A stretch of DNA of 64,000 bases from Macrostomum hystrix (taxonomy: Eukaryota; Platyhelminthes; Macrostomidae): NCBI GenBank assembly GCA_950097015.1, contig CATNEN010000024.1, forward strand, positions 1,679,501-1,743,500, given 5' to 3'. How positions within the stretch are numbered: position 1 is the stretch's first letter; each line of letters opens with the position of its first letter. A model generated the notes under the pieces. The model was not told where the DNA came from. It saw nothing but the letters and a program-made list of their open reading frames with translations, and did no database searches. Of the stretch, positions 21,901-32,503 are shown in pieces. The translations under genes were made by a program, and so were the position numbers.

Positions 21901-24900
21901 GGTAACAGTTAATACTCTTAAATTTTTTTTCGTTTCCTCTAAGTCGCTGAGTTTTTCCGTCACGAGCATCGGCTTCTTAATTAAATTGAATTTTTTGTAA
22001 TCAGATAAAAGTAAACTTTTATAATTTGGTGCATTGGCGAATTCGGTAAACCTTCGGTAAATTCTTTACTCTAACAAGATTGTTAGGAACCGCATTTTTT
22101 TATATTCCTCAATTTTTATCCATTTATAGCGTTCGATTCGACAGCTTACTAGGTTTGTATTCGAGAAAAAATAAATGCATTTCGACAGTTTCTTGTTTTG
22201 ATTTTTATGTGTTCAGGGCTGAGTTAGAAAGCTCTGGTTTGTTATGTGGGTTTCTGGTTGTTGTGGGGAGTTTCTGGTTGTTGTGGGGAGTTTCTGGTTG
22301 ATGTGGGAAGTTTCTGGTTGTTGTGGAAAGTTTCTGGTTGTTGTGGGGAGTTTCTGGTTGTTGTGGAAAGTTTCTGGTTGTTGTGGGGAGTTTCTGGTTG
22401 TTGTGGAAAGTTTCTGGTTGTTTGTGGGGAGTTTCTGGTTGTTGTGGGGAGTTTCTGGTTGTTGTGGGGAGTTTCTGGTTGTTGTGGAAAGTTTCTGGTT
22501 GTTGTGGGAAGTTTCTGGTTGTTATGGAAAGTTTCTGGTTGTTGTGGTGAGTTTCTGGTTATTTGTGGGGAGTTACTGGTTGTTGGAGTTGATATAAATT
22601 TCAGAAATTTTTGTTCTCATTGCTTTTCAGAGTTCTGCTGTTTCGCAGAGCTCCGAACAGTTTCTGATTGTCCCTTCTTTCCCTGTTCAATAAAGACCAG
22701 GCAGACTCGGCCGGTGGCGCGGGCGCGCTGAATGCGGACGCTGTCTACTTCGCCTCGCTGTGGAGCCTCCGTCTGGCTGCCGTCACCCAGGGCCTGGTCA
22801 GAGCTCCCCGCATCACAGAGGCAGCCTTCCTATCCGGCGTGCTGGACTCCGGCCTCCTGCTCTGCACCTCGCGAGCCTGGCTTCGAGAAATCTACCGCCT
22901 GGTAGCCGATCAGCGCATTCTAGCCTATCCGGACAGTGTTGCTAAGGACTCTGTGTTGCTAAGCAACCTGGCCCAGCTTGGCGCGGAGACGCCCAGTTCA
23001 ACAAGCGGCGAATGGCACCGGACACGAGAGCCGCAGGAGCTGTGGGCGCACTGGCTGCTGCTGTCCAGCTGGGAGGCGGTTGTCGCCGTCCTCGGCGGGA
23101 CAGTTGAACGAGGCGAACGCGGCGCCCCGTTGGCCGTCCTGTTCGGCACAGACGCCCAGCTGGAGGACGCCAGGCAGGCCGTTGTCCGCTCCGTTACTGG
23201 CCTGCAGATTGCCGCCCTGCTAGCCGGCCGTCTGGGCCTCGAATCTCGCTGCGGCGCCGTGTTCAGCAGACTGGCTGCCGCCTCCTGTCACTGCCCGGCT
23301 GGCACACCGCTCAGGCTGCACGCCTGCGCTGCGCTGTCGCTGGACCTGCTCACTGGCAGGGCTGTGCGGGTGGGCCAACTGGCACCCGACTGTTGGCCGC
23401 ATGTGCTGCGAGGTGAGGACTGCGGCAGGGCGTGAGAATGTGGCAGGAGAATGTGGCAGGAGAATGCCGCAGGAGAATCTCCTGCGGCAGGAGAATGGGG
23501 AAGCGACAGGGTGAGAATGGGGAAGCGACAGGGTGAGAATGGGTAAACGACAGGGTGAGAATGGGGAAGCGACAGGGTGAGAATGGGTAAGCGACAGGGT
23601 AAGAATGGGGAAGCGACGGGGTGAGAATGGGTAAGCGACAGGGTAAGAATGGGGAAGCGACGGGGTGAGAATGGGGAAGCGACAGGGTGAGAATTGGGAA
23701 GCGACAGGGTGAGAATGGGTAAACGACAGGGTGAGAATGGGTAAGCGACAGGGTGAGAATGGGGAAGCGACAGGGTAAGAATGGGGAAGCGACAGAGTGA
23801 GAATGGGGAAGCGACAGGGTGAGAATGGGTAAGCGACAGGGTGAGAATGGGGAAGCGACAGGGTAAGAATGGGGAAGCGACAGGGTGAGAATGGGGAAGC
23901 GACAGGGTGAGATTGGGGAACGGTGAACTGGGAAATGTATGTGATTCGGGATTTCATTGATTTTATTTCACTGATAAATTTGGAACAGAAATATTTCAAC
24001 GGTTACTTGGCGAATGTGAACGCATGTTAATTTACCTAATGACATCAGCGTACCGAATGGCACTGCCTAATTATCAGTCAAAATGCTACACGTGCTATAC
24101 ACCGTTGTGCTCAGTTAATGCTTTCTATTCATCTAGAAACTTTCATCCCCGTAGCGATTCGTTATGAACCTATTTTTCAGTTTATACCTTATATTAAGAC
24201 TATAAAGTACTACTTCACCTCTTCACTGGCTGATAAGGATGTGTTCCTACTTCACTGGCTGATAAGGATGTGTTCCTACTTCACTGGCTGATAAGGATGT
24301 GTTCCTACTGCACTGGCTGATAAGGATGTGTTCCTACTTCACTGGCTGATAAGGATGTGTTCCTACTGCACTGGCTGATAAGGATGTGTTCCTACTTCAC
24401 TGGCTGATAAGAATGTGTTCCTACCTCACTAGCTGATAAGGATGTGTTCCTACTTCACTGGCTGATAAGAATGTGTTCCTACCTCACTGGCTGATAAGAA
24501 TGTGTTCCTACTTCACTGGCTGATAAGGATGTGTTCCTACTTCACTGGCTGATAAGAATGTGTTCCTACCTCACTGGCTGATAAGAATGTGTTCCTACTT
24601 CACTGGCTGATAAGGATGTGTTCCTACTTCACTGGCTGATAAGGATGTGTTCCTACTGCACTGGCTGATAAGGATGTGTTCCTACTTCACTGGCTGATAA
24701 GGATGTGTTCCTACTGCACTGGCTGATAAGGATGTGTTCCTACTTCACTGGCTGATAAGAATGTGTTCCTACCTCACTAGCTGATAAGGATGTGTTCCTA
24801 CTTCACTGGCTGATAAGAATGTGTTCCTACCTCACTGGCTGATAAGGATGTGTTCCTAATTCACTGTCTGATAAGGATGTGTTCCTACTTCACTGGCTGA

Positions 24901-27900
24901 TAAGGATGTGTTCCTACTTCACTGGCTGATAAGGATGTGTTCCTACTTCACTGGCTGATAAGGATGTGTTCCTACCTCACTGGCTGATAAGGATGTGTTC
25001 CTACTTCACTGGCTGATAAGGATGTGTTCCTACTTCACTGGCTGATAAGAATGTGTTCCTACCTCACTGGCTGATAAGGATGTGTTCCTAATTCACTGTC
25101 TGATAAGGATGTGTTCCTACTTCACTGGCTGATAAGGATGTGTTCCTACTTCACTGGCTGATAAGGATGTGTTCCTACTTCACTGGCTGATAAGGATGTG
25201 TTCCTACCTCACTAGCTGATAAGGATGTGTTCCTACCTCACTAGCTGATAAGGATGTGTTCCTACCTCACTAGCTGATAAGTGTGATCCGGACTTCACTG
25301 GCTAATAAGGATGTGGTCCTACTTCACTGGCTGATAAGAATGTGTTCCTACCTCACTAGCTGATAAGGATGTGTTCCTACCTCACTAGCTGATAAGGATG
25401 TGTTCCTAATTCACTGGCTGATAAGGATGTGTTTCTACCTCACTAGCTGATAAGGATGTGATCCGGACTTCACTGGCTGATAAGGATGGGGTCCTACTTC
25501 ACTGGCTGATAAGGATGTGTTCCTACTTCACTGGCTGATAAGGATGTGTTTCTACTTCACTGGCTGATAAGGATGTGTTCCTACTTCACTGGCTGATAAG
25601 GATGTGTTTCACTTCCACCCCATTAGCTTGAGCAGCTGATGAGAATGCAAGCAATGCACCGAATGCACCATTTCAGGCGTGACCCACATCGCCACCCTGG
25701 AGCGAATGTTGGTCAGCAGCGGTCAGTTCCAGTCCATGGGCGGCCTTTCCAGTTCGGTGGCTGAGGCGGCTGCCGACAGTCGGCTGGGCTCGGACATACC
25801 CGGCCTGGTGGCGCGCTGGCAGGTCGGCGGTCACAGCCTGCTGACGCCGGCTCAAACAACAAAAGTTGTTGCCGCCCTGGTCTCAGCTGCTGATCGTCTG
25901 TTTGATGACGCGGCCCAGCTGCCGCTAGTCTCACTGTTGGCATTTGTTCGCGCATTGTGCGACGTATCTGCTGAACTAGTTCGCCAAGGTGACAGCGGCC
26001 TTGTTAGCCGTCTGTGCCAGCTGGTTCTCAGTGTCACACAGTCTGAGCGGCTGCTGGCTCACGTCCTCTGCGTCTGGTCCATCGCTGGCGGCCACTTCAC
26101 CAAGGCCTGCTCGGAGCAGCGCACAGCCAAAGCTGCTGTCAGCGGCCTGCACGAGTGCGCGGTTGCACTGCTGCGCTGGCGGCCTGAGAGACCGCATTTC
26201 AACATGCACGAAGCCGCGCTGAAACCCGTGGAATGGCTGCTGGGCCTTGAACTGTGCGACGCCGACACGCAGGACCAGCTGATCTGCTGCGTCTGCGAAC
26301 TGGTCGAAGCCTTCAGCCACGAGCTCGGCAGCGGCTGGCGGCCTGTCTTTGCCGCGCTGCGTCACGTTCGGGTGGACTTTGCCGGATCCGCCGCCGGCGA
26401 AAGGCACGCGGCCGCTGTTAGCGACGTCTTCCAGGCCTTCCTGGGCACAGACTCAACCCAGGTAGGACTGGATCTCACCCACCAGCTCACCCACTCTACC
26501 AGCTACTGCTCAACCACTTTGGCAGGTAGTGCTCACTCACCATACCACAACTGCTCACTCACCATACCAGCAACTGCTCACTCACCATACCAGCAACTAC
26601 TCACTCACCATACCACAACTGCTCACTCACCATACCAGCAACTGCTCACTCACCATACCAGCAACTGCTCACTCACCATACCAGCAACTGCTCACTCACC
26701 ATGCCAGCAACTGCTCACTCACCATGCCAGCAACTGCTCACTCACCATGCCAGCAACTGCTCACTCACCATACCAGCAACTGCTCACTCACCATACCAGC
26801 AACTGCTCACTCACCATACCAGCAACTGCTCACTCACCATACCAGCAACTGCTCACTCACCATACCAGCAACTGCTCACTCACCATACCAGCTACTGCTC
26901 ACTCACCATACCAGCAACTGCTCACTCACCATACCAGCAACTGCTCACTCACCATACCAGCAACTGCTCACTCACCATACCAGCAACTGCTCACTCACCA
27001 TACCAGCTACAGCTCACTCACCATACCAGCAACTGCTCACTCACCATACCAGCAACTGCTCACTCACCATACCAGCAACTACTCACTCACCATACCAGCA
27101 ACTGCTCACTCACCATACCAGCAACTGCTCACTCACCATAATATAATAGGCAGTTGGGTATTTCAAATACCCAACCGCCTACTTCACGATAGCTCCCATG
27201 GTTACATGGTTACTCTCATGGTTACATGGTTACTCTCATGGTTACATGGTTACTCTCATGGTTACATGGTTACTCCCATGGTTACATGGTTACTCTCATG
27301 GTTACATGGTTACTCTCATGGTTACATGGTTACTCTCATGGTTACATGGTTACTCTCATGGTTACATGGTTACTCTCATGGTTACATGGTTATTCCCATG
27401 GTTACATGGTTACTCTCATGGTTACATGGTTACTCTCATGGTTACATGGTTACTCTCATGGTTACATGGTTACTCCCATGGTTACATGGTTACTCTCATG
27501 GTTACATGGTTACTCCCATGGTTACATGGTTACTCTCATGGTTACATGGTTACTCTCATGGTTACATGGTTACTCTCATGGTTACATGGTTACTCTCATG
27601 GTTACATGGTTACTCTCATGGTTACATGGTTACTCCCATGGTTACATGGTTACTCTCATGGTTACATGGTTACTCTCATGGTTACATGGTTACTCTCATG
27701 GTTACATGGTTACTCCCATGGTTACATGGTTACTCTCATGGTTACATGGTTACTCCCATGGTTACATGGTTACTCCCATGGTTACATGGTGAAATTTTGT
27801 GAGCAGAATTTTGTTTCGAGAATCGTTGAATATCTCGACGGTGCCGATTTTTTGCAATGCTGAAAGTTGTTTCATCGGATAGAGCGGAAAATGTTAACCC

Positions 27901-30900
27901 GTGCTCTGTTGGTTGAATGTTTTGGGAGATATTCAACTTTTTCATTTGTCGACGATATAGACTAGCAATCCATTCTGAATCTCACAAAATATTCTCCCAG
28001 GTGCTAGCCAGCGCTTTAGTTGACTGCGTGCTGTGCCTGCTGCGCTACGTCCGCGGTCCAGTCTCTGGCGACGCGGCCGACGACGATAGCGACACCGACT
28101 CGGAGTCGGAGGAGGCCGAGCAGTTCGACGGTACCGGCTCAACCAATTTGGATGCCGCCACCTCGGCGCCGCTCTGCCTCCCGGCCCTTCGACACTTGGC
28201 CGCCGCTGCCGCCCTCCTTGGCGACATGGCCCGCATGCCCGCCCCGCCGGCTTTCAAAGGAGCCGACAGATTCGCCGCCCCGGCGGTGGCGGCCGCACTG
28301 ACTAAGACTGACGCAGCCTCTACAACCGTCTGCCTGGCTCAGCTGCTGCGCCGGTTTCCCGACTGCGACTGGACTTTGCCGGCGCCCGTCAGCTGTCCGG
28401 CGCCGCCCCCGGCTGGGCACGAAGCTTCCGAGACGTCCGCTGCGCCATCGGCTTCGGCCAGCCGTCCGAGCTCCGACCTTCTGGCCGTCTGGTGGCTGCT
28501 TATCGACGGCCTTCTGTCTGCAGCCTGGGAGTCGCCGGCCGCGGCGCAGGCCTTCACAATGGCCTTCGACCTGATGCGAGCCGGCGTGGCCAGTCCCGGC
28601 TGCGACGCCGTCCTGTTCGCTTTCCAGCGGCTCCTGCTGCCGCAGCTGCTGCGACGCCTGCGCTGCTGTGGCGGCGGCGGCCAGGAGAGGACCGCACAGG
28701 TCACTGCACTGCGCCAGGCTTGCGGCCTCACAACCGACCTGGCTGTGCACCTGCTGCGCGAGGCCGGGCCGCAGTTCTCAGCCGGTGCCGTACAGAGCCT
28801 GCTGTACACCCTCACCGACTGCGTGTCTAGCAGCTCTGAGCAGGTGGGACTTCTCAGGGGCATGGATTAGCAATCCATTCTATTCCCTCACCCATGGGAT
28901 AGATTATCAATCCACTCTGTTCCTTCACCCATGGGATAGATTAGCAATCCATTCTATTCCTTCACCCATGGGATAGATTAGCAATCCATTCTATTCCCTC
29001 ATCCATGGGATAGATTAGCAATCCATTCTATTCCTTCACCCATGGGATAGATTAGCAATCCATTCTATTCCTGCACCCATGGGATAGATTAGCAATCCAT
29101 TCTATTCCTGTCCCTTCATTCACTAGATAGACTAGCAATCCATTCTGTCCCTTTATTCCTTAGATAGACTAGCAATCCATTCTGTCCCTTAATTCCCTAG
29201 ATAGACTAGCAATCCACTGCCCTCCATTATCCCTGGGACAGATTGGCATAGGCTGATCGAACCCCATCACTCCAGTATGCCGCTCTGAACTCATTATTCC
29301 CTTTGCCAGCTAATTCCCTGTCTGGCAGTTTCTAGTCCTGTGCACTTCCACCTTAGTGCTTCCGTCCTGAGCAGTCGGCTCCAGGATGTGAAATCCTCAG
29401 TCTTGTTTTATGCAGTTGTGAGCATTCTCGCACTGTTATCTGGCCCTGCCATCTCTAAACACGCGTGTCCGCTGATTTCTAAAGTCATTATGGGGCCATT
29501 CTCTGCTGCCCCGGAGGAATTCCCCCTTCTGTCCTGTTATCGGTTCTCTGCTTTCAGCTAAAGACAGGGTTCATTTGCTTCTCAGCTTTCGCCAATGCCA
29601 GCCTTCGCTTTCTTTCATTTATCATTTTCATCTCCTAATTGGCGCGACAGCTGTGAATGGCCGGGTGTTGCCGAGTGGACCCGTGTCCCATATTGAAGAC
29701 AGCCTTTCATGCTTCTGATGGATAATTAGGGATACAAATAATATAATGATAATAATTGCAGGAGGGCTGCGGGCAATGGCACATTATTTGGTGACACTAG
29801 ACCCGCAGCCAGCGAGGAGGCAATTCTGCCCATTTCGCTGACTCCTGAGCACACACTCACACAGGTGTGTACATCTGCCCTGACTTTCTCATCGTCAGGC
29901 AGTGTACACTCTCACTGTGCCTTGGAGGTTGGCCCTCAAGGGCGTAAATTGCACGACAAGCCTCCAACCCAAGCCTTCTCTCCCCGGCTGCGCCCCAAAT
30001 GAATAAGGAATTTCCTGTCCTAATTTAGTTCCCATTTGAGGCTGTAGGCACGCATTATACCCCAGGGCTGGTTGCCAATGACTCATTGTGACGCCGAATC
30101 GCAGGTGTGCCGCCTTGGCTGCTCCTGCCTCCGTCACTTCCTCATATCGTCCACGCCCTACCTGTCCGCCGAGCTGTGGACCGCCTGCTGCCACGCCCTG
30201 CGTGCCGGCCTCCAGCTGTCCTGGGAGCCGCTGCTCAGCCTAGGCCTGCTGTTCTCGCGGCATTCGGATCGATTCTACGGCGATCTGGGCCACATCCGGG
30301 TGGCTGCCAGGCGCGACAAGGCCAGGGGCCAGTCTAGGCGGATGTACCAGCTGGCCAGGCAGCTGTTCCTGCTGGAGGGCCAACACGACTTCTCCGGTCA
30401 GTGCTCTGGGGAGATGGCGGTGGGGATCAATTTATATCAGAATTGTTGGGAATCCGAGGTGGGATAAAGAGTGTTGTGAATCCCAGATGGGATAAAGAGT
30501 GTTGTGAATCCCAGATGGGATAAAGACTGGGATAAAGACTGTTGGGAATCCGATATAGGATAAAGACTGTTGGGAATCCGATATAGGATAAAGACTGTTG
30601 GGAATCCGATATAGGATAAAGACTGTTGGGAATCCGATATAGGATAAAGACTGTTGGGAATCCGATATAGGATAAAGACTGTTGGGAATCCGATATAGGA
30701 TAAAGACTGTTGGGAATCCGATATAGGATAAAGACTGTTGGGAATCCGATATAGGATAAAGACTGTTGGGAATCCGAGATAGGATAAAGACTGTTGGGAA
30801 TCCGATATGAAATCAAGACTGTTAGGAATCCGATATGGAATCAAGACTGGGATAAAGACTGTTGTGAATCCCAGATGGGATAAAGACTGGGATAAAGATT

Positions 30901-32449
30901 TTTGGGTATACCAGCTTAGATAAAGACTGTTGAAATGTTCTCGCCAAAATATTCCGAGAAAGTGGCCGCCACCCACCCACAGACACTGTACTGCAAGCCA
31001 AAGAGGACGAGCGTCCCCTGGTGTTCCTGCTGTACCGCACCGAGAAGGACACAGAGCCGATTGCCCGCATCGAACTCGGAGCCATTGTTCGCGGCCTCCT
31101 AGCCCAGCAGCTGCTGTTGCAGACAGTGGGCGAACTGTCCGGCCCCTCTAAGCCAGTCTCCGCTGCCGACTATGTTCAGGGCTCGCACGTGCTGCAGCTG
31201 GCCGGCGCACTGCTGGAGTGCTACAACCTCAGCAGCCAGTTCGACCAGCGGCCCGGCCTGAAATTCCTGCTGCAGAAGGCCTGCCGCGTCCGAGTGGCTG
31301 CCAACATGTACAAACAGGCCGGACTGGCTGTGGGCTACCTGGCTGGCCTGCTACTGCCGCTGGCTGTGCGACACTCACTCGGTGCTGCTACACTGTCATT
31401 GCCTTGTTTAACTGCTCATGTATTAGTAAACACAACAGCAAACACAACAGCAAACACAACAGCAAACACAACAGCAAACACAACAGCAAACACAACAGTA
31501 AATACAACAGTAAATACAACAGCAAACACAACAGCAAACACAACAGCAAACACAACAGCAAACACAACAGTAAATACAACAGTAAATACAACAGCAAACA
31601 CAACAGCAAACACAACAGCAAACACAACAGCAAACACAACAGCAAACACAACAGCAAACACAACAGCAAACACAACAGTAAATACAACAGTAAATACAAC
31701 AGCAAACACAACAGCAAACACAACAGTAAATACAACAGCAAACACAACAGCAAACACAACAGCAAACACAACAGCAAACACAACAGCAAACACAACAGCA
31801 AACACAACAGCAAACACAACAGTAAATACAACAGTAAATACAACAGCAAACACAACAGCAAACACAACAGTAAATACAACAGTAAATACAACAGCAAACA
31901 CAACAGCAAACACAACAGCAAACACAACAGCAAACACAACAGCAAGCACAACAGCAAACACAACAGCAAACACAACAGCAAACACAACAGCAAACACAAC
32001 AGCAAACACAACAGCAAACACAACAGCAAACACAACAGCAAACACAACAGAACTCCTTGAATCCTCAACGCAGGCCGAGCTGATTTCGCCGCGGTGCCTC
32101 GCTCCGCCCTGGAGGCCAGTCCGCTGATGCGCCTCCCACCCGGCTCTGATTGGCTGGGCAGGCCGGAGATCTCTTATCTGATTGGTCACGTGATGTCGGT
32201 GCTAGTTCACACCTACCTGGACCTGCTGGCTAGCCGGGACTGCCTGCAGGCGGCTGACCGGCTGTCCGAGCGGCCTCTGCTGTTCCTCCTCGTCGCTCAG
32301 CCAGACGATGTCGCCACAGCCATCGGCGGGCCCGGCTCCGGCAAGCTGAAGCCATCGTCGACTGAGTCGCAGCAGGACTTTGCCGACACTGCCGAATCGT
32401 CACCTGGCGGTGCTTCAACAGCAGCCGATAGCCAACAGACCCACAGTCA

Positions 32450-32503
<54 letters not shown>

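Noticed and set aside
22240-22731. Tryptophan/leucine/glycine repeat ORFs that reach into ARFGEF3 exon 5 sequence
   Set aside because: They are in the wrong frame for the conserved exon 5 protein, and the acceptor at 22704 explains the coding start.
26528-27863. + strand ORFs extending exon 6 through two arrays (707 codons in total)
   Set aside because: Only the part up to 26461 matches ARFGEF3; splicing there restores the conserved frame in exon 7, so the rest is intron.
31388-32189. Minus-strand leucine/cysteine and valine/phenylalanine repeat ORFs
   Set aside because: Mirror of the 12-bp array in ARFGEF3 intron 9; hydrophobic repeats are an artefact of the unit.
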